A stretch of 64,000 bases of DNA from Linum tenue (GCA_946122785.1 CAMGYJ010000003.1:4774001-4838000), one strand, 5' to 3'. Shown: positions 1-14,053, counted from the stretch's first letter. The notes: a model not told the origin generated them from the letters alone. Translations and numbers: made by a program.

Positions 1-2620
1 ACCTCTCCCAACAACTCGAGTTATTGGGATCAACTGGTTCTTGACTTCAGCCATAATGTTTTTTAGCCGATTCGTTTGTTTTCTTTAACAGAGGATTATA
101 TTTTTTATAATCAAATTAGGTTGAGTTGCATTGACATTTTAATATTAACTATTTTTCCTGGGTGTATACACAAAGCGAATTTCCAGCATGTTTGCAAGCT
201 GATTCGGTTCTTGTATGGGCTCAAGTAGGCATCAAGGAAGTTGTTCAAAAAAATTCATGGTAGCATTGAGGTTAACGCAGAGTCAGAATGTTTGGAACAC
301 GATCAATGATATTGTAGTCTTGTTGATTTATGTTCACGATATGATCGTCACGTGGAGCATTAATGAGGGGTTCGCTGGCTGACTGAGCCTCTTTACCGCT
401 CCTTTAATTTGGAAGGACTTGACAGTGTGACCTATTTTCTTCGGATTGGAGGTAGAACACTCGATTCATGGTTGATTGTGCCGCAGTGGAACTATATATT
501 TGATGTTTTGGAAACCACATTGTATGGAGCTTTCACAGCTTGTACCACTCCCAATGAAAAAAATATCATAAGTTACATAGGAAAAGTGGGGAGTTGTTGA
601 AGGATCAATCAACCTGTCAAAGCTTGGTTGGTAGTTTTATCTACCTCGCCCACACTTGTTCAAACATTTCTTACCCTATTGAGGGTTGAAGTATTTAGTT
701 TGTCATACCAAACTTATCTAGGGGTTGTCATACCAAACATATATACCTCTCGTTATAACTAGAGTACGTGGTTAATTTGAATAATATTGACTTGAAGAAC
801 TCTATCTCTCCTGCAAATTAATGGTGACATTCCGAGAAACCACGTTAAATCCTTGTGTTCTAATATTTAGTTCGTTAACCTGACAAGATGTAGTTATTAA
901 TCATTCATACCTTGATGAATTTCATTATGAATTCAACATATACAATTGTGAACTCTGCAATGGCATGAAAAGGTGGTGCGTTTTGGCCGCCAATTACTCC
1001 ATAGCAAGCAGCTGGGACAATGTCGCATACCAATGCATGAATCGTGCACCTTGAACCTCTCATCATCGTATGTTTTCATGGATCACATCACTAAAATAGC
1101 ACTCCATCTATTGCGCTTTACTTCTTCTCTTCGTGCAAAACAAATATAATAGTGGAGGGTTTTTGCAAGTTTTTGGAGCTTATTAATGGAAACCGGTTAA
1201 AGATTTGCGAAACCCTATGGGAACTTTGCTTGGATTGGGGGTTAGTTTGAGGCAAAGCATTTAAACTTGTTCTCTAGTTTCTAAGTTTGTGATTTTTAGG
1301 GCAATGATGTGCGCCCCATTTCGTGTACCGACATATCGATCTACAAACCCAATCTTCAAGAGAGAAAAAATCTGCCCACCTTTTGTTTTCAAGTTTTGTG
1401 TAAATTTTTAGGTTTCGTGACCTAAAAAAGGCGAATTTCAAGTTCACAACTTACTAACAATCAAAATCAGATGAAATTATCGTATAACATGTTATAGAGA
1501 AATAGATGTAGTTGTAGAAGGAAATCTAATATTTTGCATCTTGTTATAGACACATGAATGTATTATAAATCGTATCGCGTGACAATGTGTATCATGCCGA
1601 GAATAATGTGTATAAGAATATATATTCACGTGACAACAACATAACTTATTACACGTTCTAAGGTTGATATATACCTTATATTAGTACCAAGAATTCAAAG
1701 CAATGCAATTACATTCTCAAAGGTTTGACGGTTAATATGATCAATTCTTATAGTTGATGGCCTAGAGCTTAGTAAGTGCTGAGAAGCTAGCATGGGATGT
1801 TCTTGGGAAACAGAACGCAGAGAGGAAGTTTCCCTTCCCCGTTTCAAGGTGAAGGAAAGTAGTTTGGCGGCCCTTCATCCAAGAAACAAGTTTTATAAGT
1901 GAATTAAAATAATGGGTTAAATACATGATCAAACATAATTGTAATTAAGTGGTTTTCAACACATCAATCAGTAATATTTACTCGTTTCATCTAACATGTT
2001 TTTAATTCGGCAGAACACGACAACCAAGATTGTTGTATATCCAAAACTGCTCAAGAAGCTCCACGAACATCCACACGGATGAGAGGAAGAAGGTTGGGTT
2101 AGCTGGGTGGTTGACTCAATGGTTTGCATTACGAGATTTTGGTTCAGGGAAAGTTGATTGAAGTCAGTATGTTGGGTGGATTGGCTATTCTAACGACACA
2201 TGCTGCTTCGTTACATGCTATGATACTCAAATTCTAAGTTAAGTGATTATATCGTTACATGCCTGACATTACAATGACCATTTAGCCATTTAACCCCAGA
2301 CAATGAAAGTGTTCCTAGCTCCAAGGTCTTGAAGGGAGGGAAATCAATTAGAAGGGACAGTTGCACCATCCTAGAAGGGGCATGAAATGTTCTTTTAAAG
2401 CAACACTTAATGGTAATTAATTAGTGGTTGCTGTAATCCAGCATGCAAAACATTAAAATACACTATCAAATGGGTGGTGTTATAAAAAAAAGGTGCATTC
2501 TTTTTTGTTATGGGGTTTGTTTGAGTTGTACTTTAGTAAAGGTTAAATCTTTTTGTAGGCACAATGGCCTTTTGCTTTTTGTAATTTGGCTTTTTGATCT
2601 TCTTCTCATTGCAATTGAAG
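1..2620. other. Intergenic DNA, no supported gene
   Basis: I see no coding sequence, RNA gene or bounded transposon here. The open frames are short (the longest is about 63 codons near 409-600), show no domain and have no splice context. The DNA is AT-rich and low in complexity in places. Confidence 0.6.
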
Positions 2621-2628
2621 GGGCAGTC

Positions 2629-3313
2629 TGGCAACCAAACCCGAACTCACGGGTACTCACCCGACCCAACTCAGTCAACGTGGGTAAAATCCGTGTTGAC
2701 GGGTTTTGAGCCGTGTTTGGGTTTAAACCCGCTATACTATTCACTGGGTCAGGTTGAATTTGGGTTTAGGTGAACCCGCCCCATGGGTACCCGCCCACAC
2801 ACATATAATTACTTTCCCGGTATATTTAATATCCTAAATAATATATCTTCCTTAAACAACTAATATTCTTTATGTTGGTGGAAACATGTATAATTTGTTC
2901 TTTCTAATTGTTTAGAATGAAGTTAATATTATGAAGTGGAGAGTGAAGAAACTTAGTTGACGAGGAAGAAACTTTCAATTAATCTTATTGTTTATAGATG
3001 TTATCTTAATTTTGAACAATTTGTATTGATCATTTGCGGTTTGTTTGTATGCTTTAGATTAATGTTTTTTGTATGAATAATTTGTATGAGAAAATTGATG
3101 TTAAACTTCTATTTTGAAAGAAACTTGTTATTGTAAATTTTTACCACAAAAACCCACGGATACCCATGAACCCGCGGATACCCAGCGGGTCGAGTTGGGT
3201 TTGAGTTTCACAAACCCAACGGGTTTTACCCCAGCTTTTTTTAGCGGATAAACCCATGGATTTGGGTTTGGGTTTGACAAAACCCGCCCCAACCCGACCC
3301 ATTGCCATCTCTA
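2629..3313. mobile_element. hAT-a non-autonomous element, copy 1 (decayed)
   Basis: The end at 3313 reads TTGCCATCTCTA, close to the inverse of the TAGGGATGGCAA terminus of copies at 35242-36608 and 44116-47257. The left end has lost its first bases and begins at TGGCAAC. Flanking GGGCAGTC (2621-2628) and GGGCAGTG (3314-3321) form an 8-bp TSD with one mismatch, the size used by hAT transposases. The terminal regions are full of CCCAAACC / GGGTTTGGG strings, and the middle is AT-rich without a long frame. The core is shared with the other two copies. It is 685 bp and more diverged than the others, so probably an older insertion. Confidence 0.8.
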
Positions 3314-3321
3314 GGGCAGTG

Positions 3322-4083
3322 CCTCTAATCTAAGGGCATGATTAAATTGTCCCTAAAGAGATGCATGTGGTAAAGGGGAGCTCAGGAAGAGTGAAATATC
3401 AGAGAATGAAAGATCTCTACTATCCTTCCTTACTCTCTCCACTACCTGCATTTGTGTCTTATTCTATTGATTTCTGTTGTTATGGGAACCATTGTTTATT
3501 GGATTGAAGAGAGGAATCAAAGCATGCCATGGAGGCATGTGATCACATTCCATGATTACTAAACTCCTTGATATAAGCTCAATACTAACACAACACCAGG
3601 TAAACATTCTGCCGATTAAGTGTCTGTAAATTCAATAAGGTTAGTTCATATTTATCCAATTCAATTTTGCTTTTCTTCTTACTATTGATTATCGTGCATT
3701 CTTAATCATTGAAGCGAAATCAGTTCTTCTCAATAAGTGGAGTTATTAGGAGAAGCTCACAAATGAATTGAAATGTAATTTGTGTTACTTATACAATTGT
3801 TAAACTCTAAGTTACAGAGGTCAGAAAAAGTAGGGACACGTGCGTCCTTGAACTGATAACCATCTCTCTGCTAACAATGTTCAAAAGAGAAGTGTAAGTG
3901 TGGAGTTTGTTATTGTCAAACCTCGTGGTTAAATCACCAAATAGTAGCTTAAGTGGGGCAATGATCATGGGTTCAATTCTCACAACCCATCATCGTAGGA
4001 TAATATCCTTGTTAGCCACATGGAGGATATATGTTAGAAATTAGAATCATCTGCTCTCATGGATTGGTCTAGTATTCATGAGA
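3322..4083. other. Intergenic DNA, nothing recognised
   Basis: No gene, RNA or bounded repeat could be supported in this stretch. Confidence 0.5.
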
Positions 4084-4091
4084 CTCGTGAT

Positions 4092-4344
4092 TCGGGGTGT
4101 GCAACAGTTTGGTCTGAACCGGACTAAATCATACTGATATTTGGATCGAACCACACCGAACCAAATAACATGGTTCGGTTCTTGATCCTATTAATTTTAA
4201 TAATATTAAATACGAAATAAAAGTGGACCAAATGATATTTGGAGCTGACCAAATGCACCGAAGAATCTGCATCCTTCTCTATTGGACCTTGATTGTCCAT
4301 AATTTGATCTGATCCAGACCGAATCGGACTGTTACACACCCCTA
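4092..4344. mobile_element. hAT-type MITE, 253 bp
   Basis: The ends are TCGGGGTGTGCAACAG and, on the other strand, TAGGGGTGTGTAACAG, giving an imperfect terminal inverted repeat that extends about 30 bp. Flanks CTCGTGAT (4084-4091) and CTCTTGAT (4345-4352) form an 8-bp TSD with one mismatch. The TAGGG-type terminus and 8-bp TSD fit hAT. There is no coding capacity, and the interior repeats CCGAACC-like strings. Confidence 0.8.
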
Positions 4345-4352
4345 CTCTTGAT

Positions 4353-4905
4353 AACTTCGAATATATGAGCTGAGATCCCTTCCCTTTAAAAAATCAATTG
4401 TTCTAAAACAAATACTCCTGATATAATTTCCTAAATCAAGCCATTCCATAACTCAATCTCAATTTTCATAAGTACACATTCCACTATTGAATTCCATTTT
4501 CACACACAGGATTCACCTTAATTAGTAAAAGATCCCAAATCTTCCCAAAAAAATTTAATGGGGGAGGGGCTGTTGGGTCACGTTCATTAATTATCTTTCT
4601 AAGCATGATTAACCAGGGATGATTTTGGGGAATGTTATCCAAATAAAGCCCTGCATGGCATGTTTCCTTTGATTAGTACCCCCAACATTTAGTACTATTG
4701 TGTTCAACGTAGTCATTATCTTTTGACATGACCCTTTTTGTTGGCCCCTCCTCTTTTTAACGTGGGTGATTTAAGGGGGTAATTAAAGGTCCTAATCATA
4801 GCCTTTAATTATCAGACAGGCATTAGAGGATGGGGTGTTTAAAGGGACCTTTTGATTAATATTTTCTGTGGGGTTTTTCTAGTATTATTGAGCATGCCTT
4901 AACAG
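4353..4905. other. Intergenic DNA, nothing recognised
   Basis: No gene or bounded element is supported in this roughly 550-bp stretch. Confidence 0.5.
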
Positions 4906-4908
4906 TTA

Positions 4909-5823
4909 CACTTTGTTTGGGAAGAGGGGTAAATGGGAGGAGGGTGCAAATGTGAGGGGTAAACACAGTTTCCAACACATTTGCACCTGTTTGGTTAATT
5001 TGGAACAGTAGGGGGTGCAAAACGAGAGTGCAAATTTACTGTTTCGGCTTACCCCCCGAATTGGGGTGTAAAGGAAGGAAGGAAGAGAGGGGGAGGGGGG
5101 AATTATGGAATTTTGTTTTTCTAATTGTGTTATATATAATTATATAATAATTAATATTATCAATTTCTTCTTTTTATAAATATCATTAATGTAAACATTA
5201 TTCGGGGTTGACCATTTGACTCTGGAAACAAGTTTATAAATGTTCGTCAAGTCAAATCTAGATCTCTTGGTTGAATCGAATTTGCATTGAAAATTAGATA
5301 TACAAGGTGTTTGTGGAAAAGATAGAGAGAAATTGTTTGGTTAACTCATTTTATTTGACTAAATAGTTAAAACTTACAAATTCGAACGTGTTTGACTAAG
5401 TTTGACAATTTAAGATTAAACTAGACACGAAAACCCTATATAGGATGACCAGTTACGAGTTGAGCTTCGAGTTTTGAGATCGCTCGATCAATGATTATTA
5501 CAATTGTTATAATTAATTATTATTTGAGCATTATTATATAATAACTATTTTTTTAGTAAAGTATATTTATTATCATATAGTAATATTTATTTTATTATTT
5601 TATGATAATATTTTATAATTTTAAAATCTATTTTATAATTTTAAAATCTATTTTAAAATAATATAATTACTTACTTTGCACTTTATTTGCACCCCCCTAC
5701 TTTTTCATCCAAACAACAATTTACCCCTCCACTTACACCCCCCAGCAATTTGCACCCCCCAGCAATTTCCCCCTCAACTTGCACCCTCCTGCAATTTGCA
5801 CCCCCTTGTTGCCAAACAGAGCG
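4909..5823. mobile_element. Tourist-like (PIF/Harbinger) non-autonomous element
   Basis: The left end CACTTTGTTTGGGAAG and the inverted right end CGCTCTGTTTGGCAAC share the CTNTGTTTGG core typical of Tourist elements. TTA flanks both sides (4906-4908 and 5824-5826), the 3-bp TSD of the PIF/Harbinger superfamily. Both subterminal parts repeat a GGGGTGCAAATT-type motif in inverse orientation, and the centre is very AT-rich. It is 915 bp, long for a MITE, and encodes nothing recognisable. Confidence 0.7.
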
Positions 5824-5826
5824 TTA

Positions 5827-8800
5827 TTATCCCCACCCTATACTCTTCAACCATATCCCTAGCAAAGCCATTATCTGTCACCATATACGACAAAAATAAT
5901 ATTTCTTTGGGCTCATCCAATTACACATTGTCCACCTAAGAGGGGAGAAAAAGACACAAATGACCCACCAAGAAAAAACCGGTTATGTGATTATGTACAC
6001 ATGATTCTATTACCTAACTAGATCTAGATGGCTAACAGTCTAACAAACCCTAACAACTTGTGAGCATAGTTGGAAACTAACTAACCAGCTCATCAACACT
6101 CCAACCATCTTCCTCTCCAGAGAAAGAGTGGACAGATCGGTTAAAATTCGATTTTGACGTTGCGAACACGTAAGTAGGGGATGACTTCGTGAATGGATTA
6201 ACAAGTTGGTGTTTTGTTAGGAATGTACTTAACTTTTGAAAGTATTATATATTAGGCTTGATCACGAGCGGAGTTGTTTCAATTGTGGTGCACATCAATC
6301 TTCGGATCGGGATATATGAATCTATATCTACTTAATTATTACCGTCTCTGCTGGACCAAATGTTCATTGTCACATAGAGTTAGATTTGTTGTCAATCTCG
6401 TATAAATGTCACGCTATATATCGATCAATAATCATTCCAAAAATGTATAAAAGATGTTTGGTTAAAATTTTGTTAAAGCGTGCTACCAGAAAAAAGCTAC
6501 ATTATTCTTCAAATTGTCATAACAAATTGATTGTTTCTTCGTGTCTTCAGTTCTTCACATGATCCGTCATAGTTGCAAAGAAAACTATCCTGAGAGGAAA
6601 TGTGAAGACACCCTCATGAATCCTTCTCAATTATAAATCTCCATATCTAAAGTAAGATAACTTTGAAATATTGTAAACTAATAATATCAAATCAAGCTCT
6701 ATTTATTATAATTAATCAAGAAAAGAGACGTTCTATACGCCACAAACAAGCTTTTTATTCTCTTCTTCTTTCTTTCTTTTTGGTATGAGCATATATGATA
6801 TAACTAAGCTTCTATCAATTCTTACATCTCAATGATTCTCATTGACAAATTGATATGATTAAGTTACTTGTAAATATTGGGTGTAAGAAGAATCTTCTTA
6901 ATTGTCACGTGAGAGATTCCCCCATTGAGAGGATTTCTTATATGGGGGAAAAGAATTTCATAATATAGATACTTTACATGCCATAATTCAACAGCTTCTT
7001 AAGTTAAACAAATGTTAATATCAAATATCAAGCATTATATATATTATGGTTAGAATATAATGATAATAAGGTTTCAATAATACAACCATCTCATTGAATT
7101 TTATATTTTATGTACACATGTATTGTAATGTATGTAGCTGTATAGCCATTGAGCTAGCTGGCTAATGGCTGCTGCATATGATCTCTCTCTACATGTATTA
7201 AAAACAACCCCATCTAATTATTATAAAATTTTCCAAAATATGTTATATATATTACCCCCCTTTATCAATACTGCCATTGTCTGGTCTCTTCTAGACAAAA
7301 TTTAGAAATCTCACTTCCCCTCCATGCATGATTGGTCATTTTTCAATTACCTCAATCATGGACATGGTAAAGAAGTTTTTAGATTATTCATAGTCGCTCG
7401 AATTATGGGTATTATAGGCGTTCTATAACCGTAGAATAAAAGTAATGCAATATAGAATATAACATGCATCATCCAACGATAATAGAGCATCAAACATCCA
7501 ATCAAAAAAGACTATGAATATGGTAAAGACATCCTTACAAATCTACACATAATATAATACGCTGAAGGGAAAAACGGGAGCCCCATTTCAAATTTCCTGC
7601 AACGAGAGTGAAAGTAGGAAGGACATTTTAGTCTTCACAATTACTTTTTTATTCATTAAAAAGACACATAGTGGGATTCGAACAATGACAATTTTAATGA
7701 AAAGTAAGAATCATAACCAATCACACTAAGTACATTTGTTGTATCTTTTTAAATTAAAAACATATAATAGCAGGGAGGAAAAAACTCTTCCCTCATTTCA
7801 AATTTCCTGCTCCAGTAGCATTTGTAGGAATCGTAGAATAGGGAGTGTCAATTTTTTCCTCTTTCCTCTGTGGAACGGGCCAACTTACCATACACATGCA
7901 GATTTAAACGGGTCCAGGAGTGTCAATTTTTTCCATTAAGCTCTTTTATTTCTCTGTGGTGATAAAATATATATGAAAAGGCAAAAACAATACTTCTTTT
8001 TATTGCTATAAATAAAAAATTGAACAATAAACTAATGCATGGTATATAATGGGCTACCCGCTAACCATAAAGTAAAAGAGTTGAATTGGCCTTACCTACA
8101 CGGGATTTGGCCATCAAGTAAAACAAATGAACATGATTGGTTTGACATTCTAAAACAAGCTATTTTCTCAGGCATAATATATATTATGCTATTATTTTAT
8201 ATCTTAGTGGCTAAAATATAATGTATTTTAAAGTTATTCAATGGTTCAACCTCGACCAACCCAATTAGTCCAATTTTTATCATTTCAAATATATATTATA
8301 TAATTATTTGATATCATAATGATCAAATTATAGTGTATTTTATAGGGAATCGTTTGGTATTTGTTAGTGAAAAACTAAACAGAAAGATCTATTTGGTTAT
8401 TTTAAACATTAAAACGATCCTAACATTTTTTTTTCGTAAAAAAAAAAACAATCCTAACATTTTCAGTTCCTTTTGAATTTCTATGGTTTTATTCCCGAAT
8501 AAGTGATGTGCAAATGGCGAATTGTAGTCATCTCTTTTCTTTCACTATTTTTTATTTTCAAATAGAAAGTTTAAAAGTAAAGAATAATTAGAATTTGGCA
8601 TGGGTCGGTCAAACATTCTACATTTCAAGTTTTGGCCCGTTTTGATCAAGTCTAATTTATAATCACATGGTTCCCTGATACCCGATAAAAATCTCAATCC
8701 AAACCAGTTTGGCAGGTGAGTCTGTGTTTACCACCATTTTCTAGGGATACGACAACGACTGTTCCTATCCCAAACCGTGTTGTTCGTTCTTGATTTCCTT

Positions 8801-11800
8801 AGATTTTATCATGGCCTGACAAAAACCAGAAAGCACAATGACGACAAGATGAAAGTTTTATAAAGCAAATTAATCGGCCAACGGGCCGAGTAAAAGCTAG
8901 CAACGATTTTGAGATGCTCATTTCCCGAAAACCGACGGGATAGGCGATTTTTTATTCGATTTTCTGGAATTCGGTTTCTATAAAACTTACTCCACCTCAT
9001 CATATTACCAGAAACAATATTGTTTCACAAGGTAACAGGTACTTGATTTTGGTTCATAAGGCCGATTTTTTATTTGCTGCATAATTCATGTCTCTTTCCT
9101 TCTAAAACTCACTATTTTTATCACGTGTTTCCCAAAAAAAACTATACAACAATAAACTATACACCACATTACATTATCAAATTTCATACCTCACCTTCCT
9201 CCGGCCAACTAGTCGGGGCCCACGCTAGTGACATTAAAACACCAGAACTAACCGATTCAATCCTATGTAATGTAATCTCACCTAGCTAGCTAGCTATATT
9301 CAATTTCACGATCACCTACAAGTTAGTATTGGTTTGGACTTTTGAGTGTGATGATCATATATTAATAATAACTCATAAGCAGTTTCTATTTTTTTTTTTT
9401 TTTACAATAATAAGCAGTTTCTAGATGGCCGGCTTTCATATAAAATTGATGTGTGTTTAACGAGAGGGGGAAAAAAAGTCTTTTAGGTGACGTAACATTA
9501 CAAACACATCATCCAAATTCTCAATAGAGACATTGACGATGAGGCAGGATCTGAATTTGTATCTGTAGCAAAATTACACACACATCATTCCATGCATATG
9601 GCTACAAATAATTGTCTTATAAATGGCTCAAATGATAAGAGATGAGGGTTGGTATACTGTGTGCATTTTAGTTCGATTCTCGTAGTTTATCATTTTCATC
9701 GGAAAATCTTGTGGTGGCTATCCACAGAGGTGATAATTAAGCTAGAATCAACCATGCTAATGGGTTTGACGAGCATTCATGGGACCGGAGTACAGTTGGA
9801 CATATACGTCAAGATTCCCCATCAACTAAAAAATGAATACGTGCTGGCAATATTCACTTGGCTCAAATAGCTTGTGAATTGTTGTCAAATATTCAGGATT
9901 AAATGTTCTATCATACCTTTGGCCAAAGACTTTGATCCTGTATGAAGAACATGTTGGTTCCTGTAACTCTAAAAAATTTGAAGAAAAAAAAATTGAACCT
10001 TATGACTTGTTTGAATGAGCGATTTGGATGTGAGATTTGGATTGCATCAACTCTTGTTTGACTTGCCAAAAATAATGAAAGAGTTGGGATTTCTCTTCAG
10101 ATTCCCTAATTTTGTAGGAATTAGAAAATTCACAATCCTGGGTTTTTCAATTACAAATTTGTGTAACCAATTCTCACATATGAGAATATTAATCTAAACT
10201 CCACATTTTCTCAATATTCTGCAAACCATGCACCTATGATATCATTGGTTTATATTTGAAAAATTGTTTTCAAATTTTGTGCCGGCTTCCTTTTGCGGTT
10301 ATTGAAAAGTTCCAGTTAAAAAGTGGTTAGGATTGTTGGGTGGAGGATTCAAAATAACTTAGAAACAAAAACATAGCGTAAGTGTGAATAAGAACAAAGT
10401 ATGATCACATAATCCGAGAATTTGGCTTTCCGTGTACTATGTAATTAGTTTTGTTTTGTATATGAATTTAATGAAGAAGAAAGATACATAGACATGGTCC
10501 AAGATCAGGACCAATAATTTGATAGCAACTTTGATCGATCAATCACCCCTTTGCCCCTTGAATCGATCCAAGGCAAAAAGAAGACCCAACAAGAACAAAT
10601 GAACAAAAAGGGCAAGACAACCATGACAACTTTTGATACTTCAACAAATCTTTTGTCTTGCCTCTTTAATTCTCTTGTCTTCCCCTTGTCTCTCCTTTCT
10701 TCCCCCACCCTTATTTTTGGTTTGTCTCTACCTTATAAAAACAATCCAATCGATGTATTTTTTTTTTTAAATCTTAACTTCTCAAATTCCTTAACCAAGG
10801 ACATTGTCTTCCCAAGCCATGTCAATGGCTAGGCCTTCGTCCCATGCACTTATCAATCTCCTAATTCCCCCATATTGCTTAACTTCCTTGGAGAGGAATG
10901 GGTTGAAGTTAATACTGAAGGACCATTGAGTCGGTCAAGTTACGTTCACCATCTAACTAGGGATAGTGTTGCTCGTGGATCAAGTTACCGCTAGAGATGT
11001 GGTAACATTGTAATTTTCACCATGAAGTCAACCCTCCAAAAAAATTCTCAGTTGTCGTACAACTTACCACCAAGATTGACAGGGTCAGTTCTTGTGTTCT
11101 ATTATCTTAACGTTTTGTTGGATGTTTTGAGAAATACAAAGAGTGTTGTATCTTTTTCCTAACTATAGAGAATACAATTAGGTCACATAAAGATAGGTTT
11201 GAGTCAAGGTCTTAATACTTAAACCCCACATTACTTTACCTAAAACAAACTATCTCCCCCGTATAGAGCGAAACGAAACCAATTCACTTCGAATGAACTT
11301 ACCTATCACTTAGGTAATAATTTCCATGATAAACAATACTAATGCACCTAGAAATCTCCAAACATATTACATGGATTTGGACATGTTAAGTACACGTAAT
11401 TAGGTAATTAAGATGATGATGATGATCTCGAATTTTGTTTGTAGTATTTATGTACCTCGGTTGCTGAGATGCTGGGGCTTTGCTTTTCTTGGAAACAAAC
11501 ACATATTGAGGTAACTATACTATGGAGAGGTCAGATTCCCAAAAACCACCCCCCCCCCCCCCCTCCCTTGCAAATCCCACACAAGAAGAAAGGACAAAAG
11601 AATGACAAAAACAACCCACAAAGCCTCCCTTACACCCCTTACTATATATGCATAATAATCCCCAATAATGGTGATGAAGATGATGGAGATTCAAAAAAAA
11701 AAAAAAAAAAAAAACAATGAAGATGGTGGAGAGTGTCCAAATTAACAAATAGTTCATTTTTATGAACATCTAAATCCAATGTGAAAATCAACCGTTTAGG

Positions 11801-13311
11801 AAAATGTCCTTTTATGCTGACAATTGAACACAAAGATACAAGATCAAGAAAGAACTGATTTATTTGTTACATTTCGAATGATATAAAGAAATGAATTACT
11901 TTCCGGTCGAAATAATGGTGTGGATGGAATCAAGCCAAACTATCATGGGTTATCAACCTCATCAACATCCTAATCATCCACATACCCATAAGAAGAATAA
12001 TTTTGACGATAAGTACCAATTATAGGTCAAACTTCCAACTAATAAAAAAGGAAACATTTTCCCAAGCCAAGAAAGCCCCACTTTGCCTCCCTCCCTCTCT
12101 CTCATTGTCATTTCTCTTTGATTAATGAGAGAAAGCATCATCACATGGGAGAGTTGCAATCACAAAGGGGAGAAGATAGAAAGAGAGAGATGGAATTGCA
12201 AATGAGACAAATGGGCAGAGGGATTTGGTAGGGAAGAGGGAAACCCATTTCTTTTGTTTAATGCCCTTTAACCAACACAACACAAACACCACATTCTCAT
12301 CACACTTAGTCAGACTGTGTTCCATAGAGAAGTATATAAATGGTGCAGAAGCTTTTGTCTCAGCTTAGCTTACTCTCTCTCTCTCTCTCTCTCTCTCTGT
12401 ACATGTTATCTGCTTCAGCAGCAGTAGCGTTTTCATGGGACTTTTAAAAGGGGGGAGGGGGAATGACACCTTGCAAGTGTGTGTTGCTGCTGATCTCTGG
12501 GACATTGCCACCCTGTTCCCATTCTGATTCTGTCAACTCCCTTTTTTTTAATCGGGTGTTCATTTGCTTAATATAATCTCATTTGGTTTGTTCTACTATG
12601 CAAAACAGTACTATAATAATGCATTAACACGTAATGATGGATCTCAGCACAATACATTAACAAGCATATGTCAAAAATCAATCGACTGGGTTACTGTAAA
12701 AAAAACTCAAAGACTACAAAACTCACATCTTATCACCCCTGATGCGAATCATACATTCATACCGGCCCCTAATATGATCGTATCAGGATGGTATGATTGG
12801 AGCTTTTGTAGGTTTTGCGGTTGTGTGGTTTGATCCTTACCATTTTCCAAAAACAAACACGTAATTCATTCTTGATTCTTCCACGACTGGTTCTTAATTT
12901 GCCTCTTTGTTTCTTCATTTCTTGCTCTCAAGTAGGGGGGACAAATGGAGAAAGATGTACACGAGAAGGGCCGGCATAAACCAGAGCCAGCCAGAGAGAA
13001 CGTGGAGAGAAAGGGAGAGAAATGTTTTTTTTTTTTAGTCCAACGTTAATGGGGTTTTTAGTAATGGGTTTGGCAAATAAAATCAGATTTTTCTTGTCCA
13101 TTTGGACAGAAGCGAGCTTGATCTTCTTTGCCTGCACGCCAAGTAACTAAAAGGGGACACAGTAGAGAGAAGGGATTCGTGATGAACTATAAGGCTGAAA
13201 GATGTCAGGACAGAAGGTTACAGGTAAAGGGGAGAATGGCATGAAAGAAAGAAAGAAGATTGAACAATTCAAATCCATGTCGTCCTTTTCATTTTTGGAA
13301 ATACACAGCTA
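5827..13311. other. Long intergenic region without supported genes
   Basis: About 7.5 kb with no convincing coding exon. Frames up to about 90 codons occur (for example near 10551-10832 and 12564-12833), but they overlap homopolymers or pyrimidine tracts and show no domain. A C run (11549-11563) and an A run (11694-11714) lie about 130 bp apart. A TATA-like box followed by a CT tract lies at 12333-12398. Nothing in the stretch could be bounded as a transposon. Confidence 0.5.
12333..12398 (+). promoter_or_regulatory. Candidate core promoter: TATA box plus (CT)13
   Basis: TATATAAA at 12333-12340 is followed about 30 bp later by a pure CT run at 12373-12398. This resembles plant core promoters with CT-rich initiator or leader sequence. 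No downstream coding exon was recognised, so it could serve a non-coding transcript or be chance. Confidence 0.25.
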
Positions 13312-13320
13312 TGTATTCAT

Positions 13321-13630
13321 GAGCATTTCTACTATACTATATAGTATTGGTGCTTTAATGTACAACTTAAAGTTGTACCATAACATTAAATGTATAAGTT
13401 TAGATTGTACCATAAAAGAATTTGTACCATTATGTTATGGTACAACTTTACAACTTGAAGTTGTACCATCACATAAATGTACAAGTTCAAGTTGTACCAT
13501 AAAAGAATTGGTACAAACAATATAGGTATAATCTAAAGTTGTACCATAACGTTAAAGGTACAATTTCAAGTTGTACCATAAAGGCAAAAACCTATAGCAC
13601 CAATACTATATAGCATTGTAAAATTTCTCC
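13321..13630. mobile_element. Mutator-type MITE with internal GTTGTACCAT repeats
   Basis: The direct repeat TGTATTCAT flanks both sides exactly (13312-13320 and 13631-13639), a 9-bp TSD diagnostic of Mutator-like transposition. The termini form an imperfect inverted repeat of about 33 bp containing CTATATAGTATTGGTGC on both arms. The interior repeats GTTGTACCAT about six times, in both orientations and with alternating spacers. It is 310 bp with no coding capacity. Confidence 0.88.
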
Positions 13631-13639
13631 TGTATTCAT

Positions 13640-14048
13640 TCCTAATAATACCTCATATTCAAGCACAATGTCGCTTTCAGAATGCCAATTAAGTTGAATT
13701 TCAATGACGAAGATATCGAAAAACATATAATCCGATGATACCATGATACAAACATAGAATTGAGATTAGTTAGGTTTGTGAATTCAACCGTACCAGTGCT
13801 CGAACCACAAGCAAATGGTCATGAGACTGGCTGCCTTGAATGATGCAAGTAAAGGATATCATAGCTAAGGGCGAGGCCCACAAAACCATAAGAAGATACG
13901 AGCCCACAAATTTAGTCTACTAGCAAAGCCACCCATTGGGCTTTCGGTCATCTAGGCCCACAACTTCGGGAACTTTGTCATTCCCTAAAGAAAGCCACAG
14001 CTTGATTCTGGTCCGGTCTTTCGTTTCGTGGTCTGGATCTGATTGGAC
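13640..14048. other. Intergenic flank of the first copia element
   Basis: The DNA just left of the copia insertion would be continuous with 18952 onward before insertion. On the minus strand a frame of about 45 codons (13920-14053) continues from the LTR, but no domain is recognised. Confidence 0.4.
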
Positions 14049-14053
14049 AATGC

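Noticed and set aside
2443..2744. Overlapping plus and minus frames of 78-88 codons
   Set aside because: They run across the border of hAT-a copy 1 and have no domain.
12340..12540. miRNA precursor (CAGCAGCAG facing TTGCTGCTGA)
   Set aside because: The complementary arms are short and simple-sequence, and no known plant miRNA is present.
13202..13525. 107-codon plus-strand frame
   Set aside because: Most of it is the translated repeat body of the Mutator MITE at 13321-13630.
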